From an uncultured Clostridia bacterium (GTDB lineage: Bacteria > Bacillota > Clostridia > Oscillospirales > Acutalibacteraceae): a stretch of DNA of 7,332 bases. The stretch's first letter is position 1. Each line of letters opens with the position of its first letter. The position numbers and the translations under genes are program-made. Positions 1 through 5,911 of the stretch are shown piece after piece. The stretch is from positions 1 through 7,332 of the forward strand of contig CAMBNE010000043.1 of the NCBI GenBank assembly GCA_945868935.1, given 5' to 3'. The notes beneath the pieces are model-generated. The model did not search any database. It was not told the origin of the DNA and saw only the letters and a list, made by a program, of their open reading frames with translations.

Positions 1-1200
1 AAGAAATGCCGCCGACGCAGTAAAGAATATTAAATAAACTCCGCTCTGATTTTTCATAAGCATTTCCGAGCATATCATAACCCACCGTTGAGGAGTGAGC
101 ATAGAAAGCTTATCCATCCAGTCAGGCAATGTTCCGAAGTTAAAGTAAACCTTTGAAAGAATATTTGTAAAAATCCATACTCCGAAGGATACATAAACCA
201 CGCCGAGTATATTTTTGCTGAACATAGCCATTATCACGCAGAACAGATTGAATATTACTCCGATTACTGCTATAAACATTATGAATGACATAAACGGAAT
301 TCCTATGTCTGTTCCTATCAGCAATATAATCGTCAGGGATGTTATTCCTGCCTGAATCAGAGATACAAATACTGCGGTGATTGCTTTTGCAAATATATAA
401 ATCATCATTGATGACCCTGACATTTCAATACGCATCAGCGTTTTGTTATCCCTTTCCGATACTATAAGATTTGCAATAAAACAGCCTGTAAGTATGAACG
501 CAAGGGATAATACTGCAATTGAGTAGCCTATGTTTGAAAGACTGTTTGACTGTTTTACAGTGAGCTTTTCGTTATCGTTTCCGGCTATAACGCTTTTTAC
601 CTCAGGCATATTGCTAAACGCTTCTTCTACCGAATTTATAAATGCGTTATTGTTCTCTGCATTTAATGCGCATTGGAGCATAACGGAAATATTCTGATTG
701 ATAATGCTGTTTACAAGCTCTATGCGGTCGTCGTCCCGTCCCTTTATGACATCAACCCTTGGAGAGCCTTTTTCAGTAATCATCTTTCCAAAATCAGCAG
801 GAATATAGACGACCGCTGTTACCGTACCTCTTTCATAGTAGCTTTTTGCAAGCTTATCAATTTCTTCTTTTGAAAGCTCGGGTGTTCTATATCTGTAAAT
901 TCCGCAGATATTTTCCTGTGAAAGAGAATTCAAAAACATTTCTGAGATTTCATCCTGTGACGCATCTATAACAACAACACTTACCTTGTCAAACATAGAA
1001 GAAAGCGATGCTGACATTATTGATGCATTTTCCTCTACTTCAACAATCTGTGTTTCTGTTTCATCTATATCGGCATCGCTTTGCTGTATCATAAGAATTG
1101 ATGCCGCACCTATCGGGATTAACAAAACGCAGATAATAAAGCCTATATTTCGCATAAGCAGTTTAAGGTTGGTTTTCACCATTTTAATCAGCACACTCAT
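1..1200 (-). CDS. ABC-2 type transporter permease, second of a pair (C-terminus cut by window edge)
   Basis: Membrane subunit of an ABC exporter. The reading frame is open from the ATG at 1200 to the window edge, 400 codons with no stop, so only the last few residues of the usual family length appear to be missing. Architecture by eye: a short cytoplasmic start (NLKLLMRNIG), one membrane segment at about residues 19-37, a long extracytoplasmic domain to about residue 220, then a block of further membrane segments. The block has the ABC-2 cytoplasmic loop SERDNKTLMRIEMSG (about 247-261) and a late TPQRW motif before the final, cut-off helix. This is the ABC2_membrane_3 layout. The start is supported by AAAGGAG ten bases upstream. 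The gene begins 4 bp after the preceding permease stops, so the two are co-transcribed. Its N-terminus resembles that permease (NLKLLMRN against NLKLMLRC), which suggests duplication and a heterodimeric channel. The substrate is unknown; peptides, drugs and ions are all exported by this class. Confidence 0.9.
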   Translation of the reverse strand, partial: MSVLIKMVKTNLKLLMRNIGFIICVLLIPIGAASILMIQQSDADIDETETQIVEVEENASIMSASLSSMFDKVSVVVIDASQDEISEMFLNSLSQENICGIYRYRTPELSKEEIDKLAKSYYERGTVTAVVYIPADFGKMITEKGSPRVDVIKGRDDDRIELVNSIINQNISVMLQCALNAENNNAFINSVEEAFSNMPEVKSVIAGNDNEKLTVKQSNSLSNIGYSIAVLSLAFILTGCFIANLIVSERDNKTLMRIEMSGSSMMIYIFAKAITAVFVSLIQAGITSLTIILLIGTDIGIPFMSFIMFIAVIGVIFNLFCVIMAMFSKNILGVVYVSFGVWIFTNILSKVYFNFGTLPDWMDKLSMLTPQRWVMICSEMLMKNQSGVYLIFFTASAAFL

Positions 1201-1204
1201 ACGG

Positions 1205-2251
1205 TTATCTCTCCTTTCTGACCTTAACGGCAATTATTCCAAGAGGAATGCACACTGCAATAATTGCACATAAAATAAGAATTGCAGTGTAGGCATAATC
1301 ACTGTGTCCCATAGTGTTAAGCTCTGACAGGGAACGAATCATAAAATAAATAGGGGAGGTATCCCTGAGTCCGTCGGCATATGATGCCATAAAGTAGCTT
1401 GCAAATGCTCCGCCGAAAAATCCCCAGTACATATCAAGGCAATATATCAAGGCTATTGAAACAATAACATTCTTTACCAGACTGAATATTACCGTACCTA
1501 CAGCAGCTGAGGCTATGCAGCCGAGGAACATAATGAAAAATGACAACAGCGGAGTCTGCCAGCTTATTGAATAAAGCGGTGTGCAGATTGCGACTGAGAT
1601 TCCTATCAGCAAAGCGATTACTATGCTTGTCGGCACAAATCTTGAAAGATATATTCTGAATGCAGAAACAGGCGAGCTTCTGAATTTCAAACCAATTTTA
1701 TTCTTTCGTTCACTTGACATCACAACTCCCAATACAATCATTGCACACCATATGAAATATACAGTATATGCAATTGTATAATAAAGCTGTGAATCAGGCA
1801 TCGGGTCAACCTTTATCTCATACTGATTTGTATAATCCATTGTCTGTGTTCCCGATGTGTTAGAAATAATCGAATATACTATCATCTTTACAATGCCGCT
1901 TTCGTTAGCATAATCCTCATCAGAATACACAGTACATCCGTCGTTTGTAATCTCAACAAAAATATCGGCAGTGCCTTCCTTTACCAAACTGTCGCCTGAT
2001 TTATCCTCATAATAAACAGCCTCAATTCCGTTTTCATCAAGAATACTTTTGATTATGTCCTTAGCCGGTTCAAATCTGCAATCCTGACTAAAGCTAAAGC
2101 CTGCATTACAGCTCTTGATTTCAAAACCATCAGTCATCATTTCCTTGAATACTGATGACAGAAGTCCGGTTACCACTACCATAATCAGTACAACGAGAAT
2201 AATAGCCTTGCATCTCAGCATTAATTTCAGATTGTTTTTAATCATTATCAC
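1205..2251 (-). CDS. ABC-2 type transporter permease, first of a pair
   Basis: Membrane subunit of the ABC exporter, 348 residues. Visible layout: one helix at about 14-34, an extracytoplasmic domain at about 35-155 (cysteines at 48, 58 and 106), then helices near 157-178, 205-225, 235-258, 261-280 and 321-342, ending in a basic tail VRKER. The loop SSERKNKIGLKFRSSPVS after the second helix is the usual ABC-2 cytoplasmic coupling region. I chose the GTG start at 2251: GGAGG (2265-2261) lies 9 bases upstream, whereas the ATG at 2245 would be 15 bases away. The GTG overlaps the ATPase stop in a GTGA arrangement, which implies translational coupling. Together with the following permease and the preceding ATPase it should form an exporter of one ATPase homodimer and two different permeases. 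Family and topology are clear; the substrate cannot be read from the sequence. Confidence 0.92.
   Translation of the reverse strand: MIMIKNNLKLMLRCKAIILVVLIMVVVTGLLSSVFKEMMTDGFEIKSCNAGFSFSQDCRFEPAKDIIKSILDENGIEAVYYEDKSGDSLVKEGTADIFVEITNDGCTVYSDEDYANESGIVKMIVYSIISNTSGTQTMDYTNQYEIKVDPMPDSQLYYTIAYTVYFIWCAMIVLGVVMSSERKNKIGLKFRSSPVSAFRIYLSRFVPTSIVIALLIGISVAICTPLYSISWQTPLLSFFIMFLGCIASAAVGTVIFSLVKNVIVSIALIYCLDMYWGFFGGAFASYFMASYADGLRDTSPIYFMIRSLSELNTMGHSDYAYTAILILCAIIAVCIPLGIIAVKVRKER
1211..1217 (-). promoter_or_regulatory. Ribosome binding site of the second permease
   Basis: AAAGGAG on the minus strand lies inside the last codons of the upstream permease, 10 bases before the ATG at 1200. It supports that start over the internal ATG six codons later (MVKTNL). 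Confidence 0.7.
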
Positions 2252-3027
2252 AGGTAATCGCCTCCAGCATAATCACGAAGCTTTTTGCCTGTAAGAGTAA
2301 GGAACACTTCCTCAAGTGAAATATTGCTGTCAGGCTCTGATGTAACCAGCCTTACAAGTTCTTCTCTTGTGCCAACTGCAATTATTCTGCCGTTATCCAT
2401 TATTGCAATTCTGGTGCAGATTGCTTCAACCTCTTCCATATAATGACTGGTGTATATTATTGTTGCACCGTTCTTGTTGGCGGTTTTGATTTTTTCAAGA
2501 ATAAAGTTTCTTGACTGAGGGTCAATTCCGACCGTAGGCTCGTCAAATATCATAAGCTCAGGCTTGTGACCGATTGCACAGGCTATGTTTAAACGGCGTT
2601 TCATTCCTCCCGAAAAATTTTTTGCATAGTTATTTTTCTTATCAAGTAAGCCTACAAATTCCAAAGACTCATCTATTGCCGACTTTAATTCCTTACTCTT
2701 TATTCCGTACAATGACGTGAAAAGCTCAACATTTTCCCAGGCTTTAAGATTACCGTGAATTGCAAGCTCCTGAGGAATATATCCTATCTTCTTTTTGATT
2801 TTTTCCATATTGCTTGAAGCATTCATTCCGAAAATTTCAATATTGCCCGAGGTAGGCTTAAGAAGTGAGCAAATCATATTAAGTGTAGTACTTTTGCCTG
2901 CTCCGTTAGGTCCCAGCAGACCGAAAATCTCACCTTCCTTTATTTCAAGCGAAATATGGTCAACTACTGTTTTATTGCCGAATTTTTTGCTCAAGCCGTC
3001 AAGCTTTAATATAGTTTTGTTTTCCAT
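2248..3027 (-). CDS. ABC transporter ATP-binding protein (NatA/CcmA-like, ABC-2 exporter)
   Basis: Cytoplasmic ATPase that powers the two downstream permeases; 259 residues from the ATG at 3027. All catalytic motifs are present: Walker A GPNGAGKST (39-47), Q-loop glutamine in GYIPQE (86), signature FSGGM (138-142), Walker B LMIFDE (158-163) with catalytic E163, D-loop VGID, and H-loop histidine in YTSH (195). The C-terminal segment SLEEVFLTLTGK is typical of ATPases paired with ABC-2 drug, peptide or sodium exporters. A longer frame begins at a TTG (3045), but those extra codons contain the ribosome binding site AAGGAG (3042-3037), 9 bases before the ATG, so the ATG is the start. First gene of the three-gene export operon. 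Similar cassettes serve bacteriocin immunity, antibiotic resistance or ion export; nothing in the window settles which. Confidence 0.95.
   Translation of the reverse strand: MENKTILKLDGLSKKFGNKTVVDHISLEIKEGEIFGLLGPNGAGKSTTLNMICSLLKPTSGNIEIFGMNASSNMEKIKKKIGYIPQELAIHGNLKAWENVELFTSLYGIKSKELKSAIDESLEFVGLLDKKNNYAKNFSGGMKRRLNIACAIGHKPELMIFDEPTVGIDPQSRNFILEKIKTANKNGATIIYTSHYMEEVEAICTRIAIMDNGRIIAVGTREELVRLVTSEPDSNISLEEVFLTLTGKKLRDYAGGDYL
2261..2265 (-). promoter_or_regulatory. Ribosome binding site that favours the GTG start of the first permease
   Basis: GGAGG on the minus strand sits 9 bases before the GTG at 2251 and 15 bases before the ATG at 2245. The spacing favours GTG and places the start within the last bases of the ATPase gene. 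Confidence 0.7.
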
Positions 3028-3036
3028 AAGAACTCT

Positions 3037-3042
3037 CTCCTT
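3037..3042 (-). promoter_or_regulatory. Ribosome binding site that sets the ATPase start
   Basis: AAGGAG on the minus strand ends 9 bases before the ATG at 3027. Because the upstream TTG-initiated extension would run through this site, the site argues against the extension. Confidence 0.8.
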
Positions 3043-3058
3043 CAAATTCTGTAATTAG

Positions 3059-3087
3059 ATTTTACCACCCGGCAGAATTATCTGAAA
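3059..3087 (-). promoter_or_regulatory. Putative promoter of the ABC exporter operon
   Basis: On the minus strand an extended -10, TGG followed by TAAAAT (3067-3059), precedes the ATPase ATG by about 31 bases. This would give a short leader of about 25 bases with the ribosome binding site in it. The -35 at 17 bp spacing (TTTCAG, 3087-3082) is weak, as expected for an extended -10 or activator-dependent promoter. Predicted by eye only. Confidence 0.5.
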
Positions 3088-3088
3088 G

Positions 3089-3108
3089 TGAATTTAGAAA
3101 TAAATTCA
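3089..3108. repeat. Palindrome upstream of the ABC promoter (possible operator)
   Basis: Perfect inverted repeat TGAATTTA, GAAA, TAAATTCA, with 8-bp arms and a 4-bp centre. It abuts the predicted -35 element and would be centred near -46 relative to the inferred start site, a position used by activators. AT-rich palindromes also occur by chance, so a regulatory role is inferred. Confidence 0.4.
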
Positions 3109-3109
3109 A

Positions 3110-3125
3110 TATGACTTTTGTCACA
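3110..3125. promoter_or_regulatory. Second palindrome, TGAC-N4-GTCA, upstream of the ABC promoter
   Basis: TATGAC, TTTT, GTCACA: five of six arm positions pair, with a perfect TGAC/GTCA core. It lies one base beyond the palindrome at 3089-3108 and about two helical turns further upstream of the promoter. The dyad shape is that of a dimeric repressor or activator site, unlike the direct repeats used by LytTR regulators. No candidate DNA-binding protein for it is in the window. Confidence 0.4.
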
Positions 3126-3234
3126 TTAATTAAACGGAATTGTTGGATTTTTTGAGGCCGTTTGAGAAGTTTGAAACACAATTTGAGCATCAAAAGTGGT
3201 GTTTTAGATCGCACTCCGACTGTTTAATTATATG

Positions 3235-3269
3235 AAAAACGGCTTAAACGCAGTGTTTAAGCCGTTTTT
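3235..3269. terminator. Bidirectional rho-independent terminator
   Basis: Perfect inverted repeat with 15-bp arms (AAAAACGGCTTAAAC at 3235-3249 and its complement at 3255-3269) around a 5-base loop. The GC-containing stem is flanked by five A on the left and five T on the right, so it yields a U-tract on either strand. For minus-strand transcripts it lies about 430 bases past the kinase stop and about 170 bases before the ABC promoter. It should insulate the two operons. Strand assignment is left open because no plus-strand gene ends here. Confidence 0.88.
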
Positions 3270-3421
3270 GCTTGACAGGGGCAGAAGGATGCTGACTGTT
3301 CAAAAGGATTGAGCATCAAATAATGAAGAAATCTCTATTTAATAAAACCGATTTGCACCCAAATCTCTTTGGCTTTTCTGTCACAATATCCTGCAATCCG
3401 AGAATTTTTATAAAGCATATT
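3270..3421. other. Non-coding stretch between terminator and MITE
   Basis: I see no gene with a ribosome binding site or recognisable product here. A 61-codon minus-strand frame (3520-3335) runs through it but starts inside the inverted-repeat element. A 12-base direct repeat, TTGAGCATCAAA, occurs here at 3309-3320 and again on the other side of the terminator at 3183-3194. The rest has no structure I could find by eye. Confidence 0.5.
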
Positions 3422-3598
3422 TAGGGAAACACTGAATAAATCACGCTGACAACTGTTTGCACATCTTGCTTGCATATTTTCCGTCAGCTTGCCCAAAAAA
3501 TCCTCGTAATGCGTCAGCATTACTGCGGTTTATTTGCCCAATCTGACGAAAAATCTGACTGCGCAATATGCACAAACGATTTAATCAGTGTTTCCTTA
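3422..3598. mobile_element. MITE-like miniature inverted-repeat element, 177 bp
   Basis: The ends are inverted repeats of 21 bp matching at 19 positions, with the core GGAAACACTGA on the left and its complement on the right. Both sides carry TTA or TA next to the repeat, consistent with a short AT target duplication. The repeat symmetry continues inward: 3455-3469 pairs with 3563-3577 (12 of 15), CGTCAG 3482-3487 pairs with CTGACG 3543-3548, and the centre is a perfect hairpin GTAATGC, GTCA, GCATTAC (3506-3523). The whole element could fold into one long hairpin. It encodes no transposase, so it would depend on one supplied elsewhere. The parent insertion sequence is not identifiable from this window. 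It lies about 100 bp downstream of the kinase gene and interrupts nothing visible. Confidence 0.75.
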
Positions 3599-3695
3599 GT
3601 TCTCCGTTTCCGGTTTGTAAGCAATTCCATTTTATCGGATTTTTCCAAATATGCTATTTGTTGCGCCAACATTTATTATAACAGAGCTGAAATAT

Positions 3696-5012
3696 TTATT
3701 GCTTCATCATAATATCGGAATAGAAATTCTTTTTGTCATTATAGAATTTTACATATCCGTTATGCTTATTTACAGTGGTTTTTATTGATTCAAGTCCGAT
3801 TCCGTTTCCGTTTTCTTTGGTTGATGTATATTTGCCGTTTTGCTTTTTGACAACACCGTCAAAACTGTTTGTTACAACGATATAAATATCTCCGTTTTTT
3901 TCAGTGTCTGCTTTAAAACTGATGTAGCGTTTACCTTCCTCAACAGTCAGACAACCCTGAATGGCATTATCAAGAAGGTTTCCCGTGACTGAGCATAAAT
4001 CAACATCGGGAACTTTTATGTTATCCGACAGGGAAATCTGACAATTGCATTTTATGTTGTGCTTCAAAGCTTCGTCATAGTAGTACCCGACAATGGCGTT
4101 GAGTGCATTGTGCTCACAGAATATTTTTTGACTGTGAGAAGTATCTATAGAAACTCCGTATGAGTCAAGTAAATGTATAAGCGTTTCGGTGTCGTTGCTC
4201 TTTGCAAGATGTCGGGCTGCCCTCGCCATATGCAGAAAATCGTGTCTGAGCCGGCTTGTATCTTCAATATATTTTTTCAGATTTTTATATTCAGTTGCCT
4301 GAATACTCAACATCCGGGACTGTAGTTCTGCTTCAGCCTTGTCGGTTATCGCTTTTGCTATTATGTACAGCATAATCTGAAACAACACATACAGCAGCAA
4401 AAGTACAGTATCTGTTACTATATAGATTTCAAACAACCGTCCTACACTTACTGTCGAGTAATCATCGGGAATCATCAATATGTTCGTTGCAGTAATAAAC
4501 GCAGGCACAAGCCAGACAAATTTCCAAATGGCATTAAGGTGATAGTCATCCATAAGCCACTCAATTTTCGGTAGGAACACAACAGCCGCAATTAAAAAAA
4601 TCAGTGCTATAATCCATTGAACAATCAATCCGAAGCTTTGTAAATCACCGATATTTCCGTCGGCGTTTATATGTGCCTCTAAAATATAGCTCGACAGTCC
4701 CGCAAAAGAAAATATGGCTGTTACTGAAATAAACAAATACCATAGCTTCTTTTTGCTTTGCCTGAAAAATGCAAAGTAAAAAATGAAAGACAATAGCATT
4801 ACAGGAATAAGAAGCGCATTTGAATCAAGGGAAAATTGCACTTTGATTATTCCGCAGACAAATGAAATTACAATCAGAGCAGGAACCGTAACCGCTAACA
4901 GCAGCTTTTTGCTTACTTTGCTGTGATTCATAACCGGTAAAATGCATATCAGTGCGGCAGGAACGAGTATGGCAAATTCTGCTGATGCCCGAAGGATATT
5001 TATTATGCTCAT
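3696..5012 (-). CDS. Multi-pass membrane sensor histidine kinase, GHKL (AgrC/ComD-like) type
   Basis: Sensor kinase of the two-component system, 438 residues. The N-terminal half (about 1-220) is membrane-embedded with roughly six to seven hydrophobic helices and short loops, as in peptide-sensing AgrC/ComD kinases. A linker (221-250), likely coiled-coil, leads to the H-box SRLRHDFLHM with phospho-acceptor H257, then a GHKL ATPase domain with N-box GNLLDNA (N345, N349) and G-box NGNGIGL (401-407). The ATG at 5012 is chosen because AAGGAGG (5028-5022) lies 9 bases upstream; a longer frame starting at a TTG (5042) would include that site. The ATG is one base beyond the regulator's stop, so the two are co-transcribed and probably translationally coupled. 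The ligand is unknown; the family often senses secreted peptides, but no peptide gene is seen nearby. The C-terminus ends shortly after the G-box region (SDIMMKQ), perhaps a few residues shorter than usual. Confidence 0.93.
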   Translation of the reverse strand: MSIINILRASAEFAILVPAALICILPVMNHSKVSKKLLLAVTVPALIVISFVCGIIKVQFSLDSNALLIPVMLLSFIFYFAFFRQSKKKLWYLFISVTAIFSFAGLSSYILEAHINADGNIGDLQSFGLIVQWIIALIFLIAAVVFLPKIEWLMDDYHLNAIWKFVWLVPAFITATNILMIPDDYSTVSVGRLFEIYIVTDTVLLLLYVLFQIMLYIIAKAITDKAEAELQSRMLSIQATEYKNLKKYIEDTSRLRHDFLHMARAARHLAKSNDTETLIHLLDSYGVSIDTSHSQKIFCEHNALNAIVGYYYDEALKHNIKCNCQISLSDNIKVPDVDLCSVTGNLLDNAIQGCLTVEEGKRYISFKADTEKNGDIYIVVTNSFDGVVKKQNGKYTSTKENGNGIGLESIKTTVNKHNGYVKFYNDKKNFYSDIMMKQ

Positions 5013-5013
5013 A

Positions 5014-5739
5014 TTATAAGCCCTCCTTGCGTCGTTTTTCAAAGCGTCGGCTTAAAAGGCTATGTTCAAATTCGTCCTTTTTTCGTCTGCTTATCGGAAT
5101 TGATTTCTGATTTGACATAATACAGTCAAAATTATCTGCTTTGAGCACATTGTCAAGATTTACCATTATGCCTCTGTTGATTATAAAGAACTCGGAAGAA
5201 TTTTTCAATTCGGAGGTAAACTCGTTAAATGAGGCTCTTATGCGGTATTCATTATCCCTGACGGTGATAATGCAGTAGTTTGAATCAGAAGGTATGTACA
5301 GGATATCAGAATGAAGTACAGATATTTTCTGCTTTTCAAAAACAATATCAATGTAAGGCTGATTTTCGGGAAGAATTTTGAGAGCTTCATCAAGTGTTTT
5401 ATAAAGCCTTGAAATATCAATAGGTTTCTTTATATAGTCAAAGGCGTGACAGGGAAAAGCCTGTGCCATATGGTCAGTGCTCGTAGTCAAAAAAATAAGA
5501 AGCGTATCAAGGCTGTGTTTTCTGAGAACAGCTGCGGCTTCAATGCCGTTCATACCTCCCATATAAATATCCATAAACACAATATCAAAGTGGTTTGCCG
5601 TTACAGCCGTAGAAAAGTCCTCGCCGCTGTCGAATACGGAAAATTCTACTGACTGATGTGAATTGTGCGCCCATTGCGTCACAGACTTACTTATCATCTG
5701 CTGTTCGGCTCTGTTGTCATCAATAATTGCAATATGCAT
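5014..5739 (-). CDS. LytTR-family response regulator (AgrA/ComE-like)
   Basis: Cytoplasmic DNA-binding response regulator, 241 residues. Residues 1-120 are a receiver domain: acidic pocket D7-D8, phospho-acceptor D57 in FMDIYMGGMNG, conserved T85/T86 and K105 in the YIKKP motif. Residues about 129-230 form a LytTR DNA-binding domain, with the characteristic FFIINRGIMVNLDNV stretch and a basic segment SIPISRRKKDEF. The ATG at 5739 has GGAGG (5750-5746) six bases upstream. It is the first gene of the regulator-kinase operon. LytTR proteins bind pairs of direct repeats about two helical turns apart; such a pair occurs at 5802-5830, just upstream of this gene and of the divergent secreted-protein gene. 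That suggests direct control of the divergent gene, and possibly of itself. Confidence 0.95.
   Translation of the reverse strand: MHIAIIDDNRAEQQMISKSVTQWAHNSHQSVEFSVFDSGEDFSTAVTANHFDIVFMDIYMGGMNGIEAAAVLRKHSLDTLLIFLTTSTDHMAQAFPCHAFDYIKKPIDISRLYKTLDEALKILPENQPYIDIVFEKQKISVLHSDILYIPSDSNYCIITVRDNEYRIRASFNEFTSELKNSSEFFIINRGIMVNLDNVLKADNFDCIMSNQKSIPISRRKKDEFEHSLLSRRFEKRRKEGL
5022..5028 (-). promoter_or_regulatory. Ribosome binding site that sets the kinase start
   Basis: AAGGAGG on the minus strand lies in the final codons of the response regulator gene, 9 bases before the kinase ATG at 5012. It rules against the longer TTG-initiated version of the kinase. Confidence 0.8.
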
Positions 5740-5771
5740 AGCAATCCTCCGTTTAATTACTGATTACCTAT

Positions 5772-5800
5772 ATTATACAACAAATTCCGCTGAATTTACA
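5772..5800 (-). promoter_or_regulatory. Putative promoter of the regulator-kinase operon
   Basis: A consensus -10, TATAAT, is present on the minus strand (5777-5772), 32 bases before the regulator ATG. At 17 bp spacing the -35 would be TGTAAA (5800-5795), a poor match. The LytTR repeat at 5802-5810 adjoins it, so activation by the regulator could compensate for the weak -35. Confidence 0.5.
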
Positions 5801-5801
5801 T

Positions 5802-5830
5802 ACCGTTCGTCCCTGTTTTTAACCATTCGT
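5802..5830 (+). promoter_or_regulatory. Predicted LytTR regulator binding site (two direct repeats)
   Basis: ACCGTTCGT (5802-5810) and ACCATTCGT (5822-5830) are direct repeats with a 20-bp period. The identity extends to 12 bases, each ending in TCGTCCC (11 of 12 match). The first copy fits the published LytTR half-site consensus (W, M, M, GTT, N, R, K) at every position and the second differs only at the G of GTT. The pair ends 10 bp before the -35 of the divergent secreted-protein gene, a typical activator position. The partner gene on the other side encodes a LytTR protein. The match is seen in the sequence; binding is inferred. Confidence 0.72.
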
Positions 5831-5840
5831 CCCAATCCTC

Positions 5841-5869
5841 TTGAAATTCGGTGTAAAATATTGTATATT
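5841..5869 (+). promoter_or_regulatory. Promoter of the secreted-protein gene
   Basis: TTGAAA (5841-5846) and TATATT (5864-5869) are separated by exactly 17 bp, a good housekeeping-sigma promoter. Transcription would start near 5876 and give a leader of about 36 bases before the ATG at 5912. Confidence 0.72.
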
Positions 5870-5911
5870 TAAGACAACGAAATAGATTAAAATTTGAACG
5901 GAGGTTTTATA

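Noticed and set aside
673..1273. Short plus-strand frames (673-873 and 986-1273) opposite the second permease
   Set aside because: They are antisense to a well-supported permease frame, with no ribosome binding site or family signature.
3028..3045. Six-residue N-terminal extension of the ATPase from a TTG
   Set aside because: It is encoded by the ribosome binding site itself; the ATG at 3027 has the right spacing.
3130..3138. Possible LytTR half-site TCCGTTTAA on the minus strand upstream of the ABC operon
   Set aside because: It misses the consensus at the last position, and no second copy lies at the expected spacing of about 20 bp, so it is not sufficient to claim control by the neighbouring LytTR regulator.
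3264..3323. Tiny minus-strand frame encoding a 19-residue Cys-containing peptide (MLNPFEQSASFCPCQAKTA), considered as a possible quorum-sensing peptide
   Set aside because: It has no ribosome binding site, runs into the terminator stem, and lacks the amphipathic leader and acidic tail of AgrD-type precursors.
3335..3520. 61-codon minus-strand open frame between the kinase and the ABC operon
   Set aside because: It starts at the centre of the inverted-repeat element, has no ribosome binding site, and its protein has no recognisable domain. It is best explained as a chance frame through a MITE end and its flank.
5013..5042. Ten-residue N-terminal extension of the kinase from a TTG
   Set aside because: The extension covers the AAGGAGG ribosome binding site and overlaps the regulator; the ATG at 5012 is correctly spaced from that site.
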